Below are positions 8,435 through 16,387 of a stretch of DNA of 64,000 nt, piece after piece (the first letter of the stretch is position 1; each line of letters opens with the position of its first letter). A model generated the notes under the pieces. The model was given only the letters and a program-made list of their open reading frames with translations, did not search any database and had not been told where the DNA came from. Both the position numbers and the translations under genes were made by a program. The stretch covers positions 1 to 64,000 of the forward strand of contig CAXTIG010000040.1 in assembly GCA_964244295.1 (NCBI GenBank), in the 5' to 3' direction. Source of the stretch: JAJAZB01 sp964244295 (GTDB taxonomy: Bacteria > Bacteroidota > Bacteroidia > Cytophagales > Spirosomataceae).

Positions 8435-8471
8435 GGCTCTTGCGCTTCACTCACGCGTTCGCCGGGAAAAA

Positions 8472-9305
8472 ATGCTGTTAAAACTTCTTAAATCGCTGCC
8501 CCTGCTCGCCGCCTGGATTTGGCTGATGCCCCTCACGCCACCGCGCCTGTCGCTCTCCGAAAACGTGGCCACCTCTACCCGAATCAAGCCCCCTGGCCGC
8601 GACGCCCTGCGGACGGTCGTCATTGACGCCGGGCACGGCGGCCACGATCCCGGAGCCATCGGCAAGGGCGGCACCCGCGAGAAAAACGTGGTGCTGGCCA
8701 TCGCCCTCCAACTGGCCCGCAGCATCAAAGCCACGCACCCTGAAATGCGGGTAATTCTGACGCGCAAAACCGACGTGTTCGTCGAACTCTTCGAGCGCGG
8801 GGCCATTGCCAACCGCAACAAGGCCGACCTGTTTATCAGCATCCACGCCAACGCGCTCCGCCGCCGCGATTATTACGGTACCGAAACCTACACGATGGGG
8901 CTGCACAAATCGGAGCAGAACCTGGAAGTGGCCAAGCGCGAAAACGCGGTGATTTTGCAGGAGAAAGATTACGAGAAAAATTACCAGGGTTTCGACCCTA
9001 ATTCGCCGCTGGCGCACATCATGCTGGCCAATTTTCAAAGTGCTTTCCTGGCCAGTAGCCTTAACTTCGCCTCGAAAGTCGAAAAGCAGTTTACCAATGC
9101 TGACCGCGTGAGCCGGGGCGTGAAACAAGCGGGCTTCATCGTGCTCTGGAATGCCTCGATGCCCTCGGTGCTCATCGAAACGGGCTACCTCAGCAACGCT
9201 TCCGAGGAGAAGTTTCTCCGCAGCGAAGAAGGCCAGGAAACGCTGGCGAAGGCGATTTTCAAGGCGTTCGAGCAATACAAAGACGAGCGCGACGCACAGC
9301 AGTAA
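8472..9305 (+). CDS. N-acetylmuramoyl-L-alanine amidase (Amidase_3)
   Basis: A 277-residue zinc amidase that cleaves the bond between MurNAc and the stem peptide. An N-terminal hydrophobic signal segment (about residues 5-22) is followed by the Amidase_3 domain. The zinc ligands are His55 (Ala-Gly-His-Gly-Gly), Glu70 (Arg-Glu-Lys-Asn) and His125 (Ser-Ile-His-Ala-Asn), with catalytic Glu236 in Leu-Ile-Glu-Thr-Gly-Tyr. No SPOR or LysM domain is present. It likely acts in the periplasm during cell separation. A complete TTTG-N19-TACTTTTG promoter precedes it. Confidence 0.94.
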   Translation: MLLKLLKSLPLLAAWIWLMPLTPPRLSLSENVATSTRIKPPGRDALRTVVIDAGHGGHDPGAIGKGGTREKNVVLAIALQLARSIKATHPEMRVILTRKTDVFVELFERGAIANRNKADLFISIHANALRRRDYYGTETYTMGLHKSEQNLEVAKRENAVILQEKDYEKNYQGFDPNSPLAHIMLANFQSAFLASSLNFASKVEKQFTNADRVSRGVKQAGFIVLWNASMPSVLIETGYLSNASEEKFLRSEEGQETLAKAIFKAFEQYKDERDAQQ

Positions 9306-9322
9306 ACAAGCCGGGCCGGAGC

Positions 9323-9444
9323 GCAACCCGGACAGCGGGCGATAGCCCCTGTCAGCGGTTGCGGGCTGGTCGATAGCCCGGCTAACTTGGTTATCCGAGG
9401 AAGCGCAACCGCTGACAGGGGCTATCGCCCGCTGTCCGGGTTGC
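9323..9444. repeat. GCAACC-family long inverted repeat, copy 1
   Basis: Perfect 40-bp arms (9323-9362 and 9405-9444) opening with gcaacccggacagc, around a 42-nt loop. A second copy in opposite orientation lies at 26683-26799 with related loop sequence. It fills the gap between two convergent genes and ends one base before the L,D-transpeptidase stop codon. Confidence 0.95.
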
Positions 9445-9445
9445 T

Positions 9446-10156
9446 TCATGGCAATCCAACCTGCCGCCACCGGCGGTACGCCTCCTCCGGCATCTGCACC
9501 AGCACCGGTTTTTGAGCGGCATCGAGCCGAAGCAGAAGTTTTCTGAAATTTCTTTCCGAAAACGCCGTACAGCCCGCCGTGCCCTTGGCCGGGCTTTCCC
9601 AGAGGTGAACAAAAATGCACGAACCCGCTCCCTGCACCGGCCTTTCCCAGTTGTATTCCACCACCAATCCCCGCTTGTAATCGTCCGTGGGCAACCGCAT
9701 TCGCTCGGCGGAGGCCCAATCCTTCTGCACCGAATCGGCGCTGAACACCCGGTTGTAGTACCGCGAGGTCGGGTCATCCACGCACACTAGCGAGGGCGTA
9801 ACTTGCAGGTAAGGCAGTTTTAGCCCCACCGGGGCGGTGCCGTAGCCAAAGCACGCCCCCAACCGAAACGCCCCGGCGGGCGACCGCCCATCGCCTTCGC
9901 GCTTGCGCGGGCCGCTTTCAGTACGCACATCGAGCAGGCCCGCGCCCCAGGCCAGGCCGTTTTTGCCCACCACCACCGGCCAGGGGCCGAGTACCCGTTG
10001 CCAGCGGTCGGTTTTCGGGTGACGTTCGTAGTAACTCAGGGTTCCCTTTTTTTCGTTGAAACCGTCGGTTTGGACCACGAGCAGTTGACGGGAATCAGGG
10101 AAAGCGGGTGGAGTGAAGAGCGAAATGGCCCAGAAAAGAAGGTGGGTGAAATGCAT
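9446..10156 (-). CDS. L,D-transpeptidase (YkuD-fold) family protein
   Basis: A 236-residue secreted protein with a signal peptide (about residues 1-21) and an L,D-transpeptidase catalytic core. The motif is a His (His184, in Phe-Val-His-Leu-Trp) followed 12 residues later by the nucleophile in Ala-Gly-Cys-Thr-Ala-Phe-Ser (Cys196). The family cross-links or modifies peptidoglycan stem peptides. The ATG at 10156 gives the signal peptide immediately; the longer open frame upstream to 10345 has no family support. It converges with the amidase gene, which also acts on peptidoglycan, and the two are separated by a 120-bp inverted repeat. Confidence 0.85.
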   Translation of the reverse strand: MHFTHLLFWAISLFTPPAFPDSRQLLVVQTDGFNEKKGTLSYYERHPKTDRWQRVLGPWPVVVGKNGLAWGAGLLDVRTESGPRKREGDGRSPAGAFRLGACFGYGTAPVGLKLPYLQVTPSLVCVDDPTSRYYNRVFSADSVQKDWASAERMRLPTDDYKRGLVVEYNWERPVQGAGSCIFVHLWESPAKGTAGCTAFSERNFRKLLLRLDAAQKPVLVQMPEEAYRRWRQVGLP

Positions 10157-10224
10157 GGATGAGGAGTTTGGGATAAACTTAGCGGGATTAAACGTAGGGG
10201 CGGAGGCAAGCACTGCCCCTACAC

Positions 10225-10983
10225 TTACCCTGGTCTTTCCCAAAACTGCCCCATTTTCCAAAACAACCGCCCCGGCCAGAAGCCCCAGGGAATCCGCAGC
10301 CCGTGCTTTTGCCAGGCCAGCACCACCTCCCGGTTGCCCCGCCACACGGCCTGCCAGTGTCGGTTGCTCAGGCCGCCCAGCCGCATCCGCACCAGCACGG
10401 CATCGAGGTAAACCGAAGAGCGGCGATGCACCCGCAGGCCCCGGAGCATGAGTTCGTAATCGGCGGCGAGCCGGAAGGCTTCGTCGAAGCCACCGAAGTG
10501 GTCGTAAAATTGTTTTCGGGCAAAAAACGTGGGATGGGGCGGTACGTGACCGTTTTCAAAGAAACCTTCCTGGTACGGCCCCGTCCGCCAAAACCGCCGC
10601 ACCCGGTTCAGGTTGCCGGGCGAAACGTAGCACAAATTGCCAAACACCACATCGGCTTCGGGGCAGTGCTGGAAGGTTTTCACCACGTCGCGCAGTACTC
10701 GATCGTGTTCGTACACGTCGTCGGCGTTGAGCAGGCCGATGATCTCGCCGCTGGCCAGCGCCAGGCCCTTGTTCATGGCGGCGTACACGCCCGCATCGGG
10801 TTCACTGATGAAATGGGCAAAGCGCGAAACGTAGGGCCGCAGGCGTTCCAGTGTTCCGTCGGTCGAGCCACCGTCCACCACGATGTACTCCAGTTCCACG
10901 TCGCGTTGGCGCAGCACCGACTCCACCGCCTCGGCGATGAACGCGGACCCATTCCGCACCACGGTGATGATCGTCACGCGCAT
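10225..10983 (-). CDS. Family 2 glycosyltransferase
   Basis: A 252-residue GT-A fold transferase. The N-terminal Thr-Ile-Ile-Thr-Val-Val-Arg-Asn begins the nucleotide-binding fold; Val-Val-Asp-Gly-Gly-Ser-Thr-Asp-Gly-Thr and the Leu-Leu-Asn-Ala-Asp-Asp metal-binding motif follow. It is similar to WcaA/WcaE-like sugar transferases of surface polysaccharide pathways. Its start codon overlaps the stop of the upstream GT4 gene (TGATG sharing one base), so translation is coupled. It is the last gene of a four-gene glycosyltransferase operon. Confidence 0.9.
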   Translation of the reverse strand: MRVTIITVVRNGSAFIAEAVESVLRQRDVELEYIVVDGGSTDGTLERLRPYVSRFAHFISEPDAGVYAAMNKGLALASGEIIGLLNADDVYEHDRVLRDVVKTFQHCPEADVVFGNLCYVSPGNLNRVRRFWRTGPYQEGFFENGHVPPHPTFFARKQFYDHFGGFDEAFRLAADYELMLRGLRVHRRSSVYLDAVLVRMRLGGLSNRHWQAVWRGNREVVLAWQKHGLRIPWGFWPGRLFWKMGQFWERPG

Positions 10984-12122
10984 CAGGCGGGTTCGGCGGC
11001 CAGTTGCCGGAATTGGTGATGCCGGGCGAGGCGGGCCAGGTACGTCAGCGTTTCGTCGGCGCAGGTTTTCCAGGAAAATTCTTCCGCCCGTTGCCGGGCG
11101 CGGTGGGAGAGGGTGGCCCGCAGGGGCGCGTCGTCGGCCAGCCGCCGCAGGGCGGCAACGATGCTTTCCACCGAGTCCGGCTCGAAAAATAAGGCGGCAT
11201 CATCCAGCACTTCGGGCAGCGCACTGCGCCGGGCCGCAACAATGGGCAGTCCGTAGCCCATCGCCTCGGGCAGCACCAGCCCGAAGGTTTCACAACCCGA
11301 CGGAGCCACGAACGCGTCGGCGAGTTGGTACACGCTGCCGATGGTGGCGTGGGAAATTTCACGGTGCAGAAACAAACCGGAATCGGCTTGCCGGGCAACC
11401 CGCTCCAGCGCCCGGTACGTGGAAAAATCGAGCACCCGTCCGACGAGATTCAGCGTAAACCGGTAGCCTTCCCGCCGCAGTCGGACGACGGCCTCGGCCA
11501 GCGGCAACAGGTTTTTGTAGCGGTCGATGCCCCCCACGCAGATCAGCCGCCCGCCCCAGGGGACTGGGTTGGTGGAACGGGTCGGGCGTAAAAACCGGGA
11601 ATTCAGCCCGTGGGGAATAACGATGGCGGCTTTGAATGGCTGACCCAGGGCCGTTTCCACGGTCTGCTTTGAGGTTTTCGATAAAAAAACGACCCCTTCC
11701 GCCCGTTGGAACGAGCGACTCAGCCAGAGCCGCAACACCTCTAACCGCCAACGGCTGCGGCTCGACCAGGGGTACCGTTTGCGCTCTTGGCAAAACGGGA
11801 GACCGTTCTGGCACATGCTCACCTGCGGGTGAAAATCGCTCAGATTACCGCCCGGCAAAAACAGCAGGTCGCAAGCCTCTTTCACGGCCCCGTCGAGGCG
11901 GAACAGCTTCCAAAACGTGCGCTGAAAAGCGGAACCATCGAGCAGGGGTTCGTGGCATTTTTCGAGCCAGTCGCGCTCCGGGAGGGCATCCAGCACCCGC
12001 CGACTGCCCCACACCCGCACCCATCCGAAGCCTTGGGCGGTGGGATCGGCGTGGGCGAGGAGTTCGGTGAGGTAAATCAAGGCCCCGCCGTCGAGGTTGG
12101 AGGCGTCGATGCCGAGGGTCAT
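10983..12122 (-). CDS. Family 4 (GT1/GT4-type) glycosyltransferase
   Basis: A 379-residue GT-B transferase. The C-terminal domain shows Ile-Cys-Val-Gly-Gly-Ile-Asp-Arg-Tyr-Lys-Asn-Leu-Leu and the nucleotide-sugar signature Glu-Thr-Phe-Gly-Leu-Val-Leu-Pro-Glu-Ala-Met, typical of GT4. The N-terminal acceptor domain is divergent. It is probably involved in assembly of a surface glycan with the adjacent GT2 and GT9 genes, with which it forms a minus-strand operon. Confidence 0.9.
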   Translation of the reverse strand: MTLGIDASNLDGGALIYLTELLAHADPTAQGFGWVRVWGSRRVLDALPERDWLEKCHEPLLDGSAFQRTFWKLFRLDGAVKEACDLLFLPGGNLSDFHPQVSMCQNGLPFCQERKRYPWSSRSRWRLEVLRLWLSRSFQRAEGVVFLSKTSKQTVETALGQPFKAAIVIPHGLNSRFLRPTRSTNPVPWGGRLICVGGIDRYKNLLPLAEAVVRLRREGYRFTLNLVGRVLDFSTYRALERVARQADSGLFLHREISHATIGSVYQLADAFVAPSGCETFGLVLPEAMGYGLPIVAARRSALPEVLDDAALFFEPDSVESIVAALRRLADDAPLRATLSHRARQRAEEFSWKTCADETLTYLARLARHHQFRQLAAEPA

Positions 12123-12170
12123 GGGTAGGGAGATTAATGGATTTTAAGAATCAGGTTGCATTTCATCAGC

Positions 12171-13379
12171 CTACGAATTCATTCGTGGGATTGGTTCGGG
12201 AGAAGGGCTATTTTTCAACCGTTTTAACGGTTTCAGTGCTGGCCCCCTCATGCCTCCTTCGGGCGGAAACCCGTCGCTCAACATCGTTTTCAAAACCGCC
12301 CACACGGCCTCGGGCCGAATGGCTTTCAGGCAGCGGAGGTCGGCACAGGTTTCGGCCAGGCAGCCCGCACACGGAACGTGTTCGGTGCGAAAAACGACGT
12401 GTCCGGTCGGCGGAAACCACAGGCCGGGGTAGTCGCGGGCACTGAACAGCGCCACCACGGGCGTCCCGACGGCGTAGGCCAGGTGCATCGGGCCGGTGTC
12501 GTTGGTCACGCACACCCGGCACTGCGCCAGCAGGGCGGCGCTTTCGCCTACCGTCCGGTCGCCGGTAAAATCGTGCAGCCGGTCGTGGCGGCGGAGTTGC
12601 GCGGCCAGGGGCGCGTCGCCGGGACCGCCCACCAGCAACACGTGGGAACCTTGTTCGGCCAACGCCTGACTCAGCGCGTCGAAATAAGCGAGGGGCCAGC
12701 GGTTGGTGGCCCGCTTGGCTCCAACCACCAGCGCCACGTTTCGACGGGGGTCGTCGCAACCGCGCTCGCGTAGCAAGTGGCCTACCCGGACCTCGTCAGC
12801 CGACGTGAGGTGCAGCGGAAACTGCGGTTCGGCGACGTGCAGGCCGTTTTCTGCCAGCATGGTCAACAGCCGCGTGCGTTCGTCGGTGAAAATCCGGTGC
12901 TGGGCCTGAACCCTTCGGAACAGCCGAGTGGCGGTAATTTCCCAACCAAATCCGCCCGGAATCCCCGCCAATTTTGCCCAAACCAAATGCTTTATTTGAT
13001 CGTAGAGCCAAGTGTGGCTTTGGCTCAGTTCGATGACCAAGTCGTAGTGTCCGGCCCGCACCGTGGTCAGCACCTGCCCAAAGCCCAGGTTTTCGATGTT
13101 CAAAACCGCGTCCATCACGCCCGGTGCAAGAATTTCACTCAGTGACACCAGTCCCATCCCGCCCGTGCGGGTGAGCAAGGTGAGGTGCGCCTGGGGAAAA
13201 TTGTCGCGGATGGTTTGCAGGGCGGGCAAGGCACAAATTCCATCGCCCAACGTTCCGACCCGGATAACGAGCACCCGCCGCACCAGTACCGGAGCGACGC
13301 GCCGGAATAGCAAGCGCGGCAACCACCGGAGCAGGCGATTTTTCAGGGCGTAGTCCCAGGCCAGAAGAAGTTGAATCAT
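12171..13379 (-). CDS. Family 9 glycosyltransferase (heptosyltransferase-like)
   Basis: A 402-residue GT9 protein. Arg-Val-Leu-Val-Ile-Arg-Val-Gly-Thr-Leu-Gly-Asp opens the N-terminal domain, and the C-terminal part shows Val-Thr-Asn-Asp-Thr-Gly-Pro-Met-His-Leu-Ala-Tyr-Ala, the ADP-heptose:LPS heptosyltransferase signature. A cysteine-rich tail (Cys-Ala-Gly-Cys...Cys...Cys) follows. The start at 13379 overlaps the preceding GT2 stop by 4 nt (ATGA). A role in LPS core or a related glycan is likely; the donor sugar is not certain. Confidence 0.9.
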   Translation of the reverse strand: MIQLLLAWDYALKNRLLRWLPRLLFRRVAPVLVRRVLVIRVGTLGDGICALPALQTIRDNFPQAHLTLLTRTGGMGLVSLSEILAPGVMDAVLNIENLGFGQVLTTVRAGHYDLVIELSQSHTWLYDQIKHLVWAKLAGIPGGFGWEITATRLFRRVQAQHRIFTDERTRLLTMLAENGLHVAEPQFPLHLTSADEVRVGHLLRERGCDDPRRNVALVVGAKRATNRWPLAYFDALSQALAEQGSHVLLVGGPGDAPLAAQLRRHDRLHDFTGDRTVGESAALLAQCRVCVTNDTGPMHLAYAVGTPVVALFSARDYPGLWFPPTGHVVFRTEHVPCAGCLAETCADLRCLKAIRPEAVWAVLKTMLSDGFPPEGGMRGPALKPLKRLKNSPSPEPIPRMNS

Positions 13380-14419
13380 GGGCGGCGGCGTTTGATGAAA
13401 TTGTAGAGCGGCGTTTTCACCCGTTGAAAAAGCCCCGTTGGCAGCAGCAGTCCCAGCACGGTAGCCGCCGCGTACCAACCCAACACGCCAGCGGAGTAGA
13501 CCAGGCCGAGCCGGTACCGGCGCAGCAGTCTTGCCGGAAAAAGTCCTGCCGTGAGGCCGAGGGCGTTGACCCAGCCGCCGTGGCTGCGGTACTCCAGCAG
13601 CCAGTAGGGATAGGTTTGGCGGTAGTGTTTGCGAATCAGACCGTAGGTGCGGCAGGGGGTATAAAAACCCGCCTCGGAAAAGGCCCGCTGCACTACGGCG
13701 ATGAGCTGCGGCAGGCCCCCGTCGAGCCGCCGAAAGCGCCGTAAGTCGCCGTGCAGGGCATCGCGCCAGGTGTTGGTGCGCTGTCCGTTCAGGCGTAAAT
13801 CCTTACGGACCATCGCTTCTTCGAGGGTGAACAGACGGCCCCCCGCCAGGATAATCCGTAGGGCCAGGCCCACCTGAGTGAACACACTACCGTCGAAGGC
13901 ATCGGTGTTGACGCGGGCCAGCGCCTCTCGCCGGAACACCAGCCCACCCACGAAGGCAAACGAGGCGTAGTACCGCCCGGCTACCTCCGGTCCCCGACCG
14001 GATACGCCGGTGGCGATGGCACGGCGTTGCACGGCGTTGGGATTTTCGTCGGAAACGAAGTTGGTGAAGCCGATATCCGGAAACTGATTTTTTTCGAGAA
14101 AAGCCGCCAGTCGGGTCAGGCAACCGGGGTCTTGAAGGGTGTCGTCGTTGCCCAGGGTGAAGCAATACTCGCCGGTGGCGAGGGCCAGCGCACGGCGCAG
14201 GGTGTAGTCGTAGCCACGATTGACGGGATTGCCCTCGAAGCGAATCGGGTACCGGGAATGGCGCTGAAAATCAGCGAGGCGGGCCAGCGTGTCGTCGGTC
14301 GAGGCGTCGTCCACCACGCAGATTTCCACGTCGGGGTGGGTTTGCCGGGAAATCTCCGCCAACGAGACCAGCAGGTACGCGATGCGGTTGTGCTGCGGAA
14401 TGCAGACGGAGATTTTCAT
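13376..14419 (-). CDS. Family 2 glycosyltransferase
   Basis: A 347-residue GT2 protein and first gene of the glycosyltransferase operon. The N-terminal Ile-Ser-Val-Cys-Ile-Pro-Gln-His-Asn-Arg is followed by Val-Val-Asp-Asp-Ala-Ser-Thr-Asp-Asp-Thr and Thr-Leu-Gly-Asn-Asp-Asp. The C-terminal third contains hydrophobic segments near residues 285-325 that may anchor it to the membrane. An inverted repeat that frames a TAGTTTTG box lies just upstream. Confidence 0.9.
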   Translation of the reverse strand: MKISVCIPQHNRIAYLLVSLAEISRQTHPDVEICVVDDASTDDTLARLADFQRHSRYPIRFEGNPVNRGYDYTLRRALALATGEYCFTLGNDDTLQDPGCLTRLAAFLEKNQFPDIGFTNFVSDENPNAVQRRAIATGVSGRGPEVAGRYYASFAFVGGLVFRREALARVNTDAFDGSVFTQVGLALRIILAGGRLFTLEEAMVRKDLRLNGQRTNTWRDALHGDLRRFRRLDGGLPQLIAVVQRAFSEAGFYTPCRTYGLIRKHYRQTYPYWLLEYRSHGGWVNALGLTAGLFPARLLRRYRLGLVYSAGVLGWYAAATVLGLLLPTGLFQRVKTPLYNFIKRRRP

Positions 14420-14440
14420 GTGGCCGAGGCGTTTTCGGAG

Positions 14441-14466
14441 GGACGTATTTTCAAAACTATACGTCC
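14441..14466 (-). promoter_or_regulatory. Promoter box framed by an inverted repeat, glycosyltransferase operon
   Basis: GGACGTAT (14441-14448) and ATACGTCC (14459-14466) form a perfect 8-bp inverted repeat. On the minus strand TAGTTTTG (14452-14459), a TAnnTTTG match, falls in its loop. The arrangement resembles an operator over the -7 box, 22-40 nt before the operon start. Confidence 0.45.
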
Positions 14467-14535
14467 TGCCGGAGGGGCCGTTACCGTTTACTCAATAGCT
14501 GGGGTATGTGATAAAAAAATAACTTGGGTTAGGTG

Positions 14536-14592
14536 CCGAAAAACCCCAACTCCCTAAAGGGGGCTTTCCCTTAGGGAGTTGGAGGTTTTCGG
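14536..14592. repeat. Inverted repeat downstream of murB
   Basis: Arms of 22 bp (14536-14557 and 14571-14592) with two mismatches, containing ccccaactccctaa words related to the ccccaaccccc element at 42796-42859. It begins 4 nt beyond the murB stop and can act as a terminator hairpin. Confidence 0.75.
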
Positions 14593-14596
14593 ATAT

Positions 14597-15616
14597 TCAC
14601 ACAAAATTCACCTCCGGCGTCAGCCGGATTCCAAACTGAGCTTCGACCGAATCCTGGACTTTTTCGGCCAGATCTTTAATTTCCTGCCCCGTACCGCCGC
14701 CGTAGTTGACCAGCACCAGCGCCTGCCGTTCGTGTACGCCGACGGCCCCGAAGCGGCGGCCTTTCCAACCCGCCCGCTCGATGAGCCACCCGGCGGGTAC
14801 TTTCACCGCCGTTTCGGAAGTCGGGTAGCCGGGCAGGTCAGGAAAGCGGGTTTTGAGTTCATCAAACTGGGCTTTCGGAATTTCCGGGTTTTTGAAGAAA
14901 GACCCCGCGTTGCCCACCTGAGCCGGGTCGGGAAGTTTGGAACGACGAATCCGAACGACCGCCTCGCTCACGGCCTGGATGCTCAGCGTCGTCACGCCCA
15001 TCTCGGTCAGGGTTTTCTGAATGTCGCCGTAACTGACGTGAAACGTCGGCGTTTTGTCGAGACGAAACGTGACGCTCACGATGGCGTACTGCCCGCGAAG
15101 CTCGTGTTTAAACACGCTTTCGCGGTAACCAAAGCGGCAATCGGCGTGGTTGAACGTGCGCAATTCACCCGTTTCGAGGTGCAACGCTTCGAGTGAGTCG
15201 AACACGTCTTTGATTTCCACGCCGTAGGCTCCGATGTTCTGCATGGGCGAGGCCCCCACCGAGCCGGGAATGAGCGAGAGGTTTTCTAACCCGGCAAAAT
15301 TGTGCGTCAGCGTGTACTCGACCAGGTTGTGCCAGGTTTCGCCCGCGCCTGCCTTGAGCCAGACGTGGGCCTCGGTTTGGCGGAGTACTTCGATGCCTGG
15401 AATAGAAATTTTAAGAACCAGCCCCTCGAAATCGCCCCGGAGCAGCACGTTGCTGCCGCCACCGAGCAGCAGCCGGGGCAACCGCCGAAGCGCGGAATTC
15501 TGAAGCACGGCCCGCAGGTCGTCCGGCGAACGGATTTCCACGAAAAGCCGGGCGGAAGCCTCGAAACCGAACGTGTTGTAAGGACGAAGAGAAACGTTTT
15601 CCTGAATTAAGACCAT
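14597..15616 (-). CDS. murB: UDP-N-acetylmuramate dehydrogenase
   Basis: A 339-residue flavoenzyme that reduces UDP-GlcNAc-enolpyruvate to UDP-MurNAc with NADPH in the cytoplasm. The FAD-binding PCMH domain shows Leu-Gly-Gly-Gly-Ser-Asn-Val-Leu-Leu, and the region Leu-Ser-Leu-Ile-Pro-Gly-Ser-Val-Gly-Ala-Ser-Pro-Met-Gln-Asn contacts flavin. The catalytic serine lies in Gly-Asn-Ala-Gly-Ser-Phe-Phe-Lys-Asn-Pro, and the C-terminal Pro-Glu-Val supplies the acid. This is the type I form with the extra tyrosine-containing loop. The ATG at 15616 begins the domain; the longer frame adds 25 unlikely residues. Confidence 0.95.
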   Translation of the reverse strand: MVLIQENVSLRPYNTFGFEASARLFVEIRSPDDLRAVLQNSALRRLPRLLLGGGSNVLLRGDFEGLVLKISIPGIEVLRQTEAHVWLKAGAGETWHNLVEYTLTHNFAGLENLSLIPGSVGASPMQNIGAYGVEIKDVFDSLEALHLETGELRTFNHADCRFGYRESVFKHELRGQYAIVSVTFRLDKTPTFHVSYGDIQKTLTEMGVTTLSIQAVSEAVVRIRRSKLPDPAQVGNAGSFFKNPEIPKAQFDELKTRFPDLPGYPTSETAVKVPAGWLIERAGWKGRRFGAVGVHERQALVLVNYGGGTGQEIKDLAEKVQDSVEAQFGIRLTPEVNFV

Positions 15617-15718
15617 GCAAAGGCAAAAAGAAAGGGGTAAAAATACGCGCAAACGAGGGTGGCCTGATTGGTTTTCCCCGGAAATACCCAAAATTTGTGG
15701 AAGCCTCCTTTTTGTTCC

Positions 15719-16276
15719 ATGAATCGAATTTCCAGCCTTGTCGCCCCCGCCGGACTGCTTTTTTTGCTGGCCTGTGCCCCAAAGGTGACCCGCCCCGCTA
15801 CCACAGCCAGCCGGGAAGCAGGCGAAGATCTGAGCGCGTTCCGGCCCCGCTACAACCCGGCAACGGTCGCGCCGACTTCCGCCCCGTCCCCGAAAAAAGA
15901 GGTTCCCACTGAAAAACGCCCGGCATCACCCAGGGCCAGCGACCAGCCCCTGCACGTGAATCGCCGCCTCGATATGGTGCTCGATACGCTGGCTCAACGC
16001 AACCGTTACGTGAAGCACGTGCGCGGCTACCGGATTCAACTCTACGTGGGCACCAACCGCCAGGAAGCCGATGGGGTGAAGGTGTACGTGTACCAAAACT
16101 TCCCGGAACTCAACGTGTACCTGACCTACAGCGCTCCCACCTACCGGCTCCGCACGGGCGATTTTGTGGCCCGGCTGGACGTGGAACGGTACTTCGACTC
16201 GATGCAAGTTCAATACCCCAACGCCATGATTTTGACCGATAAAGTTGAAATCCGCAAGAGTCTGGCCATCAAGTAA
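15719..16276 (+). CDS. SPOR-like domain lipoprotein
   Basis: A 185-residue protein with a lipoprotein signal (Leu-Leu-Ala-Cys) at the N-terminus and a low-complexity Pro/Ser/Lys linker. The C-terminal domain (about 105-180) starts with Gly-Tyr-Arg-Ile-Gln-Leu-Tyr-Val-Gly and ends in a Thr-Asp-Lys-Val-Glu-Ile strand; this pattern fits the SPOR-type fold that binds denuded glycan strands. The start is the ATG just before the signal sequence. It shares a divergent region with murB. Confidence 0.75.
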   Translation: MNRISSLVAPAGLLFLLACAPKVTRPATTASREAGEDLSAFRPRYNPATVAPTSAPSPKKEVPTEKRPASPRASDQPLHVNRRLDMVLDTLAQRNRYVKHVRGYRIQLYVGTNRQEADGVKVYVYQNFPELNVYLTYSAPTYRLRTGDFVARLDVERYFDSMQVQYPNAMILTDKVEIRKSLAIK

Positions 16277-16312
16277 TCGGGCCGTAACGATTCTTCCCTG
16301 CCAATTCGTTTT

Positions 16313-16320
16313 TACTTTTG
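16313..16320 (+). promoter_or_regulatory. Bacteroidota -7 box (TACTTTTG) for gmd
   Basis: TACTTTTG fits the TAnnTTTG consensus, 67 nt before the gmd ATG. The TTTG element expected 19-21 nt upstream is not evident. Confidence 0.5.
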
Positions 16321-16387
16321 TGGGAAGTCAATCCCAGGCGGTGAACGCGCTGGGGTGTTGATTACCCGCCAATTTTTCAACCAATTC

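Noticed and set aside
7345..8481. Long plus-strand open frame across the lptD 5' region
   Set aside because: Antisense shadow of lptD without any domain; it also crosses the mapped divergent promoter region.
10194..10222. GTAGGGGC...GCCCCTAC hairpin between the L,D-transpeptidase and GT2 genes
   Set aside because: Only 8-bp arms with no T-run; too weak to call a terminator or a member of the long palindromes.
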